A stretch of 64,000 bases of DNA from Streptomyces sp. NBC_00239 (GTDB lineage Bacteria; Actinomycetota; Actinomycetes; Streptomycetales; Streptomycetaceae): positions 3,100,001-3,164,000 of the forward strand of contig NZ_CP108095.1 of assembly GCF_036194065.1 (NCBI RefSeq), given 5' to 3'. A program made the position numbers and the translations under genes. Shown here piece by piece: positions 49,886 to 59,253 of the stretch (positions are counted from its first letter, which is position 1; each line of letters starts with the position of its first letter). The notes below the pieces were generated by a model. It was given only the letters and a program-made list of their open reading frames with translations. It ran no database searches and was not told where the DNA came from.

Positions 49886-51784
49886 CTAGCGCTTGGCGCG
49901 CGAGGCGGTGCGGGACCGCTCCTTCTGGTCCAGGACGACCTTGCGGATGCGCACGGCCTCCGGGGTCACCTCGACGCACTCGTCGTCGCGGCAGAACTCC
50001 AGGGACTGCTCCAGGGAGAGCTTGCGCGGCGGGATCACGTTCTCCGTGTTGTCCGCGGAAGCCGCACGCATGTTGGTGAGCTTCTTCTCCTTGGTGATGT
50101 TCACGTCCATGTCGTCGGAACGGGAGTTCTCACCGACGATCATGCCCTCGTACACCTCGGTGCCGGGGTCGGTGAACAGGACGCCGCGCTCCTGCAGGTT
50201 GATCATCGCGAACGGCGTGACCGAACCGGCGCGGTCGGCGACCAGCGAACCGTTGTTACGGGTCACCAGCGGGCCGAACCACGGCTCGTGGCCCTCGTGG
50301 ATCGAGTGGGCGATACCGGTGCCGCGGGTGTTCGTCAGGAACTCCGTGCGGAAGCCGATGAGGCCGCGGGACGGGACGACGAACTCCATGCGGACCCAGC
50401 CGGAGCCGTGGTTCGACATGTTGTCCATGCGGCCCTTGCGGACGCCCATGAGCTGGGTGACGGCACCCATGTGCTCCTCGGGCACGTCGATGGTCATGCG
50501 CTCGACCGGCTCGTGCACCTTGCCGTCGACGAGCTGCGTGACGACCTGCGGCTTGCCGATGGTGAGCTCGAAGCCCTCGCGGCGCATCTGCTCGACGAGG
50601 ATCGCGAGCGCGAGCTCACCGCGGCCCTGGACCTCCCAGGCGTCGGGGCGCTCGGTGTCCAGGACGCGGAGCGAGACGTTACCGATCAGCTCGCGGTCCA
50701 GGCGGTCCTTGACCTGGCGGGCGGTGACCTTGCGGTCCTTGACCGCGGACTTGGCGTCCGCGCCCTTGCCGGTGCCGCCGCGGCCGACCATCGGCGAGGT
50801 GTTGGTGCCGATGGTCATGGAGATGGCCGGCTCGTCCACCGAGATCAGCGGCAGGGCGATCGGGTTCTCCGGGTCGGCCAGGGTCTCGCCGATCATGATC
50901 TCCGGGAAACCGGCGACCGCGCAGATGTCACCCGGGCCCGCCACCTCGGCCGGCTTGCGGGTGAGCGCCTCGGTCATCATCAGCTCGGTGATGCGGACGT
51001 TGGAGATGGTGCCGTCACGCTTGATCCACGCGACGGTCTGGCCCTTGCGGAGCTCGCCCTGCTCGACACGGACCAGCGCGATGCGGCCGAGGAAGTTGTC
51101 GGCGTCCAGGTTGGTGACGTGGGCCTGGAGGGGCGCCTCGTCGTCGTACACCGGGGCCGGGACGTGCTCCAGGATGGTGGAGAAGAACGGCTCCAGGTTG
51201 TCGCTGTCCGCGGGGACGGTGCCGTCCTCGGGCTTGGTCAGCGAGGCGACGCCGTCACGGCCGCAGGCGTAGACGATCGGGAACTCGATCTGGTCCTCGT
51301 CCGCGTCCAAGTCCAGGAAGAGGTCGTACGTCTCGTTGACGACCTCGTCGATCCGGGAGTCCGGACGGTCCGTCTTGTTGATGCACAGGATGACCGGCAT
51401 CTTCGCCTGGAGCGCCTTGCGGAGCACGAAGCGGGTCTGGGGCAGCGGACCCTCGGAGGCGTCCACCAGCAGAACGACTGCGTCCACCATCGACAGACCG
51501 CGCTCGACCTCGCCACCGAAGTCGGCGTGGCCGGGGGTGTCGATGATGTTGATCGTGATCGGGGCCCCGCCGTCCTTGGGGTGGTACTTCACCGCCGTGT
51601 TCTTGGCGAGGATCGTGATGCCCTTCTCACGCTCCAGGTCGTTCGAGTCCATCATGCGATCGTCAAGCTGCTGGTGGGCCGCGAAGGCGCCGGCCTGCTT
51701 GAGCATGGCGTCGACGATGGTCGTCTTGCCGTGGTCGACGTGGGCGACAATGGCGACGTTACGAATATCGTGGCGCGTGGGCAT
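49886..51784 (-). CDS. typA: translational GTPase TypA/BipA
   Basis: A 632-residue ribosome-associated GTPase of the EF-G/LepA class. GTPase motifs are G1 AHVDHGKTT, switch region EREKGITI, G3 DTPGHADFGG and G4 NKTD. Domain II, EF-G III/V-like domains (FELTIGKPQVVTQLVDGKV; GSGWVRMEFVVPSRGLIGFR) and the TypA-specific C-terminal domain follow. It helps ribosome assembly and stress adaptation. The ATG at 51784 follows GGGAGAAG. In M. tuberculosis typA is followed by lpqW; here a large binding-protein-like lipoprotein lies upstream of typA in the same orientation. Confidence 0.96.
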   Translation of the reverse strand: MPTRHDIRNVAIVAHVDHGKTTIVDAMLKQAGAFAAHQQLDDRMMDSNDLEREKGITILAKNTAVKYHPKDGGAPITINIIDTPGHADFGGEVERGLSMVDAVVLLVDASEGPLPQTRFVLRKALQAKMPVILCINKTDRPDSRIDEVVNETYDLFLDLDADEDQIEFPIVYACGRDGVASLTKPEDGTVPADSDNLEPFFSTILEHVPAPVYDDEAPLQAHVTNLDADNFLGRIALVRVEQGELRKGQTVAWIKRDGTISNVRITELMMTEALTRKPAEVAGPGDICAVAGFPEIMIGETLADPENPIALPLISVDEPAISMTIGTNTSPMVGRGGTGKGADAKSAVKDRKVTARQVKDRLDRELIGNVSLRVLDTERPDAWEVQGRGELALAILVEQMRREGFELTIGKPQVVTQLVDGKVHEPVERMTIDVPEEHMGAVTQLMGVRKGRMDNMSNHGSGWVRMEFVVPSRGLIGFRTEFLTNTRGTGIAHSIHEGHEPWFGPLVTRNNGSLVADRAGSVTPFAMINLQERGVLFTDPGTEVYEGMIVGENSRSDDMDVNITKEKKLTNMRAASADNTENVIPPRKLSLEQSLEFCRDDECVEVTPEAVRIRKVVLDQKERSRTASRAKR

Positions 51785-52248
51785 ACTTCGGCGCTTCTCC
51801 CGGGATCGTGGATGGCGTCGCGTACGGTCCGGCACGCGAGCCCGCCGGGCGGAAAACCTGCCACGGCCTTACCCCATCGTACGCGGACTGGCGGGAACTG
51901 CCCGCCGGGGGGTCTGTCAAGAGGCCGTACGAAGGTTGTTGCCCCCGATTTCAGCGGGGCGTGGACCGGGTGTCATGCGGGGTGTACCCGGTGTTCAGAG
52001 GGGTCGTGCAGCGGCGCGCGGGGCAACGAATCGATCGGGTCAACGGGTCGGGAATCGTTACCGGGGCGCCCGGGCGGATCGGCGAGCGGATCTACGGGAT
52101 GGCCGGCGGGTGGACCGGCGGGTGGATCGGCGGACGGATCGAGCGGATGGATCACGGGCGGGTCAACGGGTGGGACCGACCCTGCCCGCCGGGGTCACCG
52201 GCGGGCAAGGGACTTGAGCCACTTCTGAGCTTGCCGGGGAGCGTTGTC
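51785..52248. other. intergenic region with imperfect short tandem repeats
   Basis: About 460 bases between typA and the lipoprotein gene. From about 52020 to 52190 there are many imperfect 8-12-base units of the type GGATCGGCGG/GGATGGNCGG (for example GGCGGGTGGACCGGCGGGTG followed by GATCGGCGGACGGATC). No ribosome site or start gives a believable gene. The end near typA carries its promoter region. Confidence 0.5.
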
Positions 52249-52284
52249 CCGGCTTGCCCGGTGAAGCCCTCCGGGCAAGGCCGG
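52249..52284 (-). terminator. hairpin after the LpqW-like lipoprotein gene
   Basis: CCGGCTTGCCCGG (52249-52261) and CCGGGCAAGGCCGG (52271-52284) pair with one bulged base, 11 bases beyond the stop at 52296. Confidence 0.6.
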
Positions 52285-52295
52285 CGGAACCGCCG

Positions 52296-54911
52296 CTACC
52301 CCTTCTTGCGGGCCGCTCCCTGGCCGGCAGGCTTCTTCCAGCCGATGTCCTGGTAGCGGGGGGTTCCGAGGCCGAAGGCGCCGGCGTTGACCACCGCCGG
52401 GCGGGCGGCCACCAGCTCGGGACGCTGGTAGAGCGGAATGGACCCGGCCGCCGCCCAGATCCGGGCGTCCGCCTTGCGCATCAGCTCCCGGGACGCGTCC
52501 TCGTCCAGCTCGCCGATCGCCTGGTCGAACAACTGGTCGATGTGGTCGGTGCCGACCCGGGTGTAGTTCTGCTCCACCAGCAGCGAGCCGTCGGCCGCCG
52601 GCTCCGGCTTGGCGAAGATCGGCCGGGCGTCGGTGGCCGGGAACGCGGTGGCGGGCCACGAGTAGAGCGCCAGGTCGTACTGGCCCGAGGCGATGTGGTC
52701 CTTGAAGAAGCTCTCGTCCGCGACCTTGGTCAGCTCGGTGCTGATGCCCAGGCGCTGGAGCGTCTGCGCGATCCGCTCGCCGACGGTCCGCAGCGCCTCC
52801 GAGCCCGGGCCGGACGGGAGCACGAAGCGCAGCGACAGCGTCTTGCCGTCCTTGGCGAGCAGCTGCCCGGAGGTACGGGCCTGCCGGGCGGGCGCCACCG
52901 GCGCCTTGGTGCCCTGCGGCGCGTAGGCGCCCGCGACCGGCTCCGTGCCGCCTGAACGGGCCTCCTTGTCGTCGGCCGCGGCCGCTCCGGGGGCCCCCGC
53001 GACGCCGTCGGCCCGCTTCTTGCCGTCGTCCCGGCTGCCGTCGCCCGCCGTCCCGGCCCGCGCCAGCGACTCGGCCTGCGCGAGCAGGGCGTCGCCCTGC
53101 CCGGCCGCGATCGGGGCGGGCGCCATCAGGGCCGGCCCGCCGGCCCGCTCGCTCGCCGAGTCCGCGTCGACGATCTCGCCGTCCCGGGACCCGTCGCGGG
53201 ACCCGTCCCCGTACGGACCCCCGTGCTCACCTTCGTACGCGCCCTCGGGCAGGCCGCCGGGGGCGGCGCCGTGCAGGCCCTCGGGGCCCTCCGGGCGCCG
53301 GTCCGCCAGGTGGCCGCCGTACGCGCGCGGCTCGCCGGCCGTGCCGTCGGCGCCCGGCCCGCGGTCGCGCCCCGGGCGGAAGCCGTTCTTCCCGTCCCCC
53401 TCCTCGTCCTCCTGGCCCACGATGTACAGGCCGTCGTTCCCGGTGCCGTCCCCGGTGGCCTTGCCGCTGCCCGCCGCGGGCGTCTTCGCGTCGTCCCCGG
53501 CGCCCGCCGCGGCCTCGCTGCCCGCCTTCGCGCCCTCCTGGGTGCTGAGGGGGGCGCCCCGGCGCCAGCCCGCGTCCGCCAGCAGGGCCTGCGCCGCCTG
53601 GACGTCCCGGCCGCCGAGCGCGTCGCTGTTGTCGGCGTACACCCGCTGCCCGGCCAGGGCCAGGTGGCTGCCGACCGGGTTCGCGGGCAGTCCGAGCGGC
53701 TTGAGGACCGCCTCGGCGAGGTCCTTGCGGTCCAGCGCCCGGGCGACCGCCCGCCGCACCCGCTCGTCGCCGAGCGGGCCGGTCGCGCCGTTCAGCGCGA
53801 GCTGCGTGTACGCCGGCTCCAGCGACTTGCGGAGCTGGTAGCCGCGCAGCGCCGTCTGCTCGCTCTCGTACGCGCGCACCGCCGCGGCGGTCTTCTGCCG
53901 GGCGGCCTGCTCCGCCGTCGCCTGCTCCTGCGCCGAGCCGTGCGCGATCGCCCAGGACATCAGGGCCTGCCCGGTGGTGATCCCGGCGCCCGGCCCGTGC
54001 GCGGGCGCGCCGCCGGCCCCGCGCCTGGCGCCGTCGCGGGCCGCGAGGGAGATCCGGTCGGCGCCGGTGCGGTCGATCTCGGCCAGGTCCAGCTTCCCGG
54101 CGGCGAGCGCGGCCGGGCGCCCTTCGCGCGGCACCGCGGTCAGCACCAGGGTGTCCAGCTTGGCGGGCGCCCCCCACCAGCGCGGGTTGCGGGACAGCGC
54201 GGCCGTGCCGGTCTTCTTGTCGATGGCGCCGAGCGTGAACGGGCCGGCGGTGACCTTCAGGGCGCCGCGGGCGCCCTCGTTGAAAGCCTCCGGGGTGCCG
54301 GTGACCTGTTTGGGGTAGAGCGGGGTGAAGAGGGCCTTCCAGTCGGCGTAGGGCTTCGCGAAGGTGACCTTGACCTCCAGGTCGTTCGCGCCGCGCTCGA
54401 TCTTCTCGATGCGCTCGTAGCCGGCGTTGCGGGCGGTCCAGTACGCGGTGTCCTTGCCGTTGAGGGCCCGCCACTGGGCGACGAAGTCCGGCGCGCCGAT
54501 CTCGCGTCCGTCGCTCCACACCGCCTGCTGGTGGAGCTTGTACAGCACGACCTGCTTGGGCTCGGTCTCGATGACCTCGGCCTTCTCCAGGTAGTCCGGG
54601 TTGGCCACCGCCCGGCCGCGCGGATCGAGGGTGAACAGCGCCGGCAGGACCGCGCCCGCGATCCGGGCGGTGGTGGCGTCCGCGTCGGCCTGGAAGGTGT
54701 TGAGCGTGTCCGGGAGCGCGTCGACGGCCCACCGCAGGACCCCGCCGTCGGCGACCAGGTCCCGGGCGGCCGGCCGGATGTCCTGGGCCGCCGCCGCGGG
54801 CCCCGTCTCGTCGTCGGGTGAGCCGCACCCCGCGAGCAGGGGCAGCGCGAGCAGGGTCCCGGCCACGGGTGCTGTCAGGAGCGCCAGGGATCGGCGCCGT
54901 CGCTGCGACAT
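52296..54911 (-). CDS. SBP_bac_5 family lipoprotein in the lpqW position, with a large low-complexity insert
   Basis: An 871-residue lipoprotein: signal peptide LLTAPVAGTLLALPLLAGC with lipid Cys29. The extracytoplasmic peptide-binding-protein fold is in two parts (about 50-455 and 680-850: LVADGGVLRWAVDALPDTLN, AVWSDGREIGAPDFVAQW, then SLRFVLPSGPGSEALRTVGE and IASGQYDLALYSWPATAFP). Between them lies an insert of about 225 residues rich in Gly, Asp, Ala and Glu with DGSRDGSRDG-type repeats. No permease or ATPase genes adjoin it. Next to typA in mycobacteria is lpqW, a protein of this fold that controls mannolipid synthesis; orthology by position is likely but a matching role is inference. Confidence 0.83.
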   Translation of the reverse strand: MSQRRRRSLALLTAPVAGTLLALPLLAGCGSPDDETGPAAAAQDIRPAARDLVADGGVLRWAVDALPDTLNTFQADADATTARIAGAVLPALFTLDPRGRAVANPDYLEKAEVIETEPKQVVLYKLHQQAVWSDGREIGAPDFVAQWRALNGKDTAYWTARNAGYERIEKIERGANDLEVKVTFAKPYADWKALFTPLYPKQVTGTPEAFNEGARGALKVTAGPFTLGAIDKKTGTAALSRNPRWWGAPAKLDTLVLTAVPREGRPAALAAGKLDLAEIDRTGADRISLAARDGARRGAGGAPAHGPGAGITTGQALMSWAIAHGSAQEQATAEQAARQKTAAAVRAYESEQTALRGYQLRKSLEPAYTQLALNGATGPLGDERVRRAVARALDRKDLAEAVLKPLGLPANPVGSHLALAGQRVYADNSDALGGRDVQAAQALLADAGWRRGAPLSTQEGAKAGSEAAAGAGDDAKTPAAGSGKATGDGTGNDGLYIVGQEDEEGDGKNGFRPGRDRGPGADGTAGEPRAYGGHLADRRPEGPEGLHGAAPGGLPEGAYEGEHGGPYGDGSRDGSRDGEIVDADSASERAGGPALMAPAPIAAGQGDALLAQAESLARAGTAGDGSRDDGKKRADGVAGAPGAAAADDKEARSGGTEPVAGAYAPQGTKAPVAPARQARTSGQLLAKDGKTLSLRFVLPSGPGSEALRTVGERIAQTLQRLGISTELTKVADESFFKDHIASGQYDLALYSWPATAFPATDARPIFAKPEPAADGSLLVEQNYTRVGTDHIDQLFDQAIGELDEDASRELMRKADARIWAAAGSIPLYQRPELVAARPAVVNAGAFGLGTPRYQDIGWKKPAGQGAARKKG

Positions 54912-55287
54912 GGGTGGTACCTCCGGGGCGGGCCGTACTTGATCACGAATGGCGGTATATGGAGCTGATCACACTGGTGACGAAACCCACTGAAATCGAC
55001 GCCCCACCGCGGCCCCCGCACCCGGGCCGCGCCACGCCGCGAAGCCCACCCGTGCGGACCAACGCGCCGCCGTGCCGGGCGCGCCCGCCGACCGGGCCCC
55101 GCAGGCGGGTCCGGGCAACGCGGGCGTTCCCTCGTGAGAGGGATGAAAATGGACCCGGGAGGGGCGCACAGGTGCGTCTGCGCGCCCGGAATCGCTGCAC
55201 GTCCCCTTCACAACCGGGGACACGAGGCGCGACACTCGCAGGCGCACACGGGCGTTGCCACCGCAACTGCGGAAGTGAGGGCAAGTC
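54912..55287. other. divergent promoter region
   Basis: 376 bases between the LpqW-like gene (minus) and a small plus-strand gene. A minus-strand TATACC about 45 bases before the lipoprotein start may be its -10. CACACTGGTGA near 54970 stands out as less GC-rich. No gene seen. Confidence 0.4.
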
Positions 55288-55512
55288 ATGTCCCTGCAAG
55301 ACGATTTGAGCGCGGTCCGCCGCAATCTCGACGAGCTGACCCGCAAGGTCGAGCAACTGGAGAAGCGGACGTCACGGCAGCAGCCGGGCGGCTCGGCGGC
55401 CCCGCCGGACCGGTCCGGGATGGTGACCATCCCGGACACCCCGTACGACAGCAAGCTCTGGACGGACACCGACGACGAGGGCCTCGGGGCCCGCGACCGC
55501 CGGGCGCCCTGA
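55288..55512 (+). CDS. small coiled-coil protein, 74 aa
   Basis: A 74-residue acidic protein. Residues 1-30 form a heptad-patterned helix (LQDDLSAVRRNLDELTRKVE then QLEKR); the rest is Pro/Ser/Gly-rich and then acidic (DTDDEGLGARDRRAP). No membrane or signal region. The ATG has GTGAGGG upstream and codon use fits the genome. It precedes the sdh operon by 190 bases and probably has its own transcript. Function unknown. Confidence 0.65.
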   Translation: MSLQDDLSAVRRNLDELTRKVEQLEKRTSRQQPGGSAAPPDRSGMVTIPDTPYDSKLWTDTDDEGLGARDRRAP

Positions 55513-55703
55513 TCCCGTAGCGCCGCCGCACGGCAGACGTCCGCGCCACCGGCGAGGCGGTCCCCGCCCACCGGAGACGGACGTCCCCGCCACCCATCAC
55601 CCATCACCCATCAGGCCCCACCACCCATCAGACCCGGCCGCCGGGCATCCCCCGGCCGCCGGGTCTCCTGGGCCACTCCAGACCACTCCACCCGGAGTTC
55701 CCT

Positions 55704-56525
55704 TTGGCCACAGGCACCGAACCACCCGCCCGGCTGACCGGCGTCCACGACGCCTCCCGCGCCGCGATCGCCGCCCGGCACCTGCGCACCGACCGGTGGT
55801 GGCTGGCCCCCGCCGGCACCGCGGCCGGGCTGCTCGCCTTCATCGTCTACTCGACGTGGCGGGCCTTCGCGAACAGCGACTACTACGCGGCCCCGTACGT
55901 CTCGCCGTTCTACTCGCCCTGCCTGGCGGAGAACTGCGTCCCGATGCGCGGCGGCCCCAACTGGGACCTCTTCGGCAGCTGGTGGGGCCTGTCCCCCGCC
56001 CTGCTGATCCTGGTCTTCCCGCTCGGCTTCCGGCTGACCTGCTACTACTACCGCAAGGCGTACTACCGGGGCTTCTGGGCCTCGCCCCCCGCCTGCGCGG
56101 TCGCCGAGCCGCACGCGACGTACACCGGCGAGACCCGCTTCCCGCTGGTCTTCCAGAACGTGCACCGGTACTTCTTCTACGCGGCGCTGCCCGTCGCGGG
56201 CATCCTCACGTACGACACCGTGCTGACCTTCCGCGACGCGCACTACGCGTGGGGGCACATGGGGCTGGGGACGCTGATCTTCCTCGTGAACATCGTGCTG
56301 ATCTGGGCGTACACCCTGTCGTGCCACTCCTGCCGGCACGTCATCGGCGGCCGGCTGCGGCACTTCTCCAAGCACCCCGTCCGCTACCGGCTGTGGGGCC
56401 TGGCGGGCCGCCTCAACCACCGCCACATGCTGCTGGCCTGGTCCTCCCTGATCAGCGTGGCCCTCTGCGACTTCTACGTGTACCTACTCGCGACCGGCAC
56501 CTTCGACGACCCGAGGATCTTCTGA
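55704..56525 (+). CDS. succinate dehydrogenase membrane anchor (Sdh1-type, single subunit)
   Basis: A 273-residue protein with five predicted membrane helices (around 33-50, 92-115, 150-172, 185-210 and 238-262). Several histidines lie in or near the helices (FQNVHRYFFYAAL, AWGHMGLGTLIF, CHSCRHVIGG, LNHRHMLLAW) and could ligate heme. Cysteines occur in the loop SPCLAENC. Paired directly (1 base) with the flavoprotein gene, it replaces the usual SdhC/SdhD pair, as in mycobacterial Sdh1 (Rv0247c-Rv0249c). The TTG start has GGAG seven bases upstream. Confidence 0.83.
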   Translation: MATGTEPPARLTGVHDASRAAIAARHLRTDRWWLAPAGTAAGLLAFIVYSTWRAFANSDYYAAPYVSPFYSPCLAENCVPMRGGPNWDLFGSWWGLSPALLILVFPLGFRLTCYYYRKAYYRGFWASPPACAVAEPHATYTGETRFPLVFQNVHRYFFYAALPVAGILTYDTVLTFRDAHYAWGHMGLGTLIFLVNIVLIWAYTLSCHSCRHVIGGRLRHFSKHPVRYRLWGLAGRLNHRHMLLAWSSLISVALCDFYVYLLATGTFDDPRIF

Positions 56526-56526
56526 C

Positions 56527-58464
56527 ATGGCGCAAGTCGACCGGCAGCAGTGGGACGTGATCGTCGTCGGGGCCGGCGGGGCCGGGCTGCGGGCCGCGAT
56601 CGAGGCCCGCGAGCGCGGCGCCCGTACCGCGGTGATCTGCAAGTCGCTGTTCGGCAAGGCCCACACCGTGATGGCCGAGGGCGGCATCGCCGCCTCCATG
56701 GGCAACGTCAACGAGGGCGACAACTGGCAGGTGCACTTCCGCGACACGATGCGCGGCGGGAAGTTCCTCAACCAGTGGCGGATGGCGGAGCTGCACGCCA
56801 AGGAGGCCCCGGACCGGGTTTGGGAGCTGGAGACCTGGGGCGCGCTCTTCGACCGCACCCCCGACGGGCGGATCTCGCAGCGCAACTTCGGCGGGCACGA
56901 GTACCCGCGGCTCGCGCACGTCGGCGACCGCACCGGCCTGGAGCTGATCCGCACCCTCCAGCAGAAGATCGTCCAGCTCCAGCAGGAGGACTTCAAGGAG
57001 TACGGGGACCACGAGGCCCGGCTCAAGGTCTTCCAGGAGTGCACGGTCACGCGCGTCCTGAAGGACGACGGCCCCCGCGGTGAGGGCCGCGTCTCGGGGG
57101 CCTTCTGCTACGAGCGCGAGTCCGGCCGCTTCTTCGTCCTGGAGGGTCCGGCGGTCGTCCTGGCCACCGGCGGGATCGGCAAGTCCTTCAAGACCACCTC
57201 GAACTCGTGGGAGTACACCGGCGACGGGCACGCGCTGGCGCTGCTGGCCGGCGCGCCCCTGCTGAACATGGAGTTCGTGCAGTTCCACCCGACGGGCATG
57301 GTCTGGCCGCCGTCCGTGAAGGGCATCCTCGTCACCGAGTCGGTGCGCGGCGACGGCGGGGTGCTGCGCAACAGCGAGGGCAAGCGGTTCATGTTCGACT
57401 ACGTCCCGGACGTCTTCAAGGAGAAGTACGCCGAGTCGGAGGAGGAGGGCGACCGCTGGTACGAGGACCCGGACCACAACCGGCGGCCGCCCGAGCTGCT
57501 GCCCCGCGACGAGGTGGCCCGGGCGATCAACTCCGAGGTCAAGGCGGGCCGCGGCTCCCCGCACGGCGGGGTGTTCCTGGACGTGTCCACCCGGATGCCC
57601 GCGGAGAAGATCAAACGCCGGCTGCCCTCCATGTACCACCAGTTCAAGGAGCTGGCGGACGTGGACATCACGGCCGAGCCGATGGAGGTCGGCCCGACCT
57701 GCCACTACGTGATGGGCGGGATCGCGGTGGACTCCGACACGGCCGCCACCGTCGGGGTACCGGGCCTGTTCGCGGCGGGCGAGGTCGCCGGCGGCATGCA
57801 CGGCTCGAACCGGCTGGGCGGCAATTCGCTCTCCGACCTTCTGGTCTTCGGGCGGCGGGCGGGCCTGCACGCGGCCGAGCACGCGCTGGATCCGGCGGGT
57901 GGCCGCCCGGCGGTCTCCCAGGCGCAGATCGACGGGGCGGTGGCCGAGGCGCTGGCCCCCTTCCACGCCGACGAGGGCGCGGAGAACCCGTACACGCTCC
58001 ACCAGGAGCTCCAGCAGACCATGAACGACCTGGTCGGGATCATCCGCCGGGAGGGCGAGATGGCCGAGGCGCTGGAGCGGCTGGCCGGGCTGCGGGTGCG
58101 GGCGGCCCGGGCCGGGGTGGAGGGCCACCGGCAGTTCAACCCGGGCTGGCACCTGGCCCTGGACCTGCGGAACATGCTGCTGGTCAGCGAGTGCGTGGCC
58201 CGGGCGGCGCTGGAGCGCACCGAGAGCCGGGGCGGGCACACCCGCGAGGACTGCCCGGCCATGGAGCGCTCCTGGCGGCCGGTGAACCTGCTGTGCCGGC
58301 CGGTGACCGCCGATGACGGGAGTCCGTTGCCGGCGGACGCGGGCGGGGGAGCCCGGATCGAGCTCAGCAGGGTCCGCACCGAGCCCATCCGCCCCGATCT
58401 GCTCGCGCTGTTCGAGAAGGAAGAGCTGGTCAAGTACCTCGCCGAAGAGGAGCTGTACGGATGA
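56527..58464 (+). CDS. sdhA: succinate dehydrogenase/fumarate reductase flavoprotein subunit
   Basis: A 645-residue subunit. The FAD dinucleotide site is VIVVGAGGAGLRAAIEA and the histidine for covalent FAD attachment is in KAHTVMAEGGIAASMGN. Substrate-binding and proton-transfer region EFVQFHPTGMVWP and the later HGSNRLGGNSLSDLLVFG are present. It oxidises succinate to fumarate on the cytoplasmic face and passes electrons to SdhB. Its ATG follows the anchor stop by one base and its stop overlaps the sdhB start (ATGA). Confidence 0.95.
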   Translation: MAQVDRQQWDVIVVGAGGAGLRAAIEARERGARTAVICKSLFGKAHTVMAEGGIAASMGNVNEGDNWQVHFRDTMRGGKFLNQWRMAELHAKEAPDRVWELETWGALFDRTPDGRISQRNFGGHEYPRLAHVGDRTGLELIRTLQQKIVQLQQEDFKEYGDHEARLKVFQECTVTRVLKDDGPRGEGRVSGAFCYERESGRFFVLEGPAVVLATGGIGKSFKTTSNSWEYTGDGHALALLAGAPLLNMEFVQFHPTGMVWPPSVKGILVTESVRGDGGVLRNSEGKRFMFDYVPDVFKEKYAESEEEGDRWYEDPDHNRRPPELLPRDEVARAINSEVKAGRGSPHGGVFLDVSTRMPAEKIKRRLPSMYHQFKELADVDITAEPMEVGPTCHYVMGGIAVDSDTAATVGVPGLFAAGEVAGGMHGSNRLGGNSLSDLLVFGRRAGLHAAEHALDPAGGRPAVSQAQIDGAVAEALAPFHADEGAENPYTLHQELQQTMNDLVGIIRREGEMAEALERLAGLRVRAARAGVEGHRQFNPGWHLALDLRNMLLVSECVARAALERTESRGGHTREDCPAMERSWRPVNLLCRPVTADDGSPLPADAGGGARIELSRVRTEPIRPDLLALFEKEELVKYLAEEELYG

Positions 58465-59240
58465 GTACGTACGACGCGAGCTTCCGGGTGTGGCGGGGTG
58501 ACACGGAGGGCGGCGAGCTGCGGGACTTCACGGTCGAGGTGCACGACGGGGAGGTGGTGCTCGACATCGTGCACCGGCTGCAGGCCACCCAGGCCTCGGA
58601 CCTCGCCGTCCGCTGGAACTGCAAGGCGGGCAAGTGCGGTTCGTGCAGTGCCGAGATCAACGGGCGGCCGCGGCTGCTGTGCATGACCCGGATGTCGACC
58701 TTCGACCGGGCCGAGACGATCACCGTGACCCCGCTGCGGGCCTTCCCGGTCATCCGCGACCTGGTGACGGACGTGTCCTTCAACTACCGCAAGGCGCGGG
58801 AGATTCCGGCGTTCGTCCCGCCGGAGGGGGTGGCGCCGGGCGAGTACCGGATGCAGCAGGTGGACGTGGACCGCTCGCAGGAGTTCCGCAAGTGCATCGA
58901 GTGCTTCCTGTGCCAGGACACGTGCCATGTGGTCCGCGACCACGAGGAGAACAAGGAGGTCTTCGCGGGCCCGCGCTTCCTGATGCGGGTGGCGGAGCTG
59001 GACATGCACCCGCTGGACGCCGCCGCCGAGCAGGGCCTGGACCGCAAGCGCACCGCTCAGGAAGAGCACGGTCTGGGCTACTGCAACATCACCAAGTGCT
59101 GTACGGAGGTCTGCCCGGAGGGCATCAGGATCACCGACAACGCGCTGATCCCGCTGAAGGAGCGGGCGGTGGACCGTAAGTACGACCCGCTGGTCTGGCT
59201 GGGCAGCAGGATCCGCCGCCGGTCCGAACCCCGGGAGTGA
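58461..59240 (+). CDS. sdhB: succinate dehydrogenase/fumarate reductase iron-sulfur subunit
   Basis: A 259-residue subunit. The 2Fe-2S site is CKAGKCGSC plus the Cys in RPRLLC. The other two clusters use CIECFLCQDTC and CNITKCCTEVCPEG. The sequence stops after a basic tail (IRRRSEPRE). It transfers electrons from SdhA to the membrane anchor and quinone. Coupled to sdhA by a four-base overlap. A repeat block begins 13 bases after the stop. Confidence 0.94.
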   Translation: MSTYDASFRVWRGDTEGGELRDFTVEVHDGEVVLDIVHRLQATQASDLAVRWNCKAGKCGSCSAEINGRPRLLCMTRMSTFDRAETITVTPLRAFPVIRDLVTDVSFNYRKAREIPAFVPPEGVAPGEYRMQQVDVDRSQEFRKCIECFLCQDTCHVVRDHEENKEVFAGPRFLMRVAELDMHPLDAAAEQGLDRKRTAQEEHGLGYCNITKCCTEVCPEGIRITDNALIPLKERAVDRKYDPLVWLGSRIRRRSEPRE

Positions 59241-59253
59241 CCGAGGCGGTATT

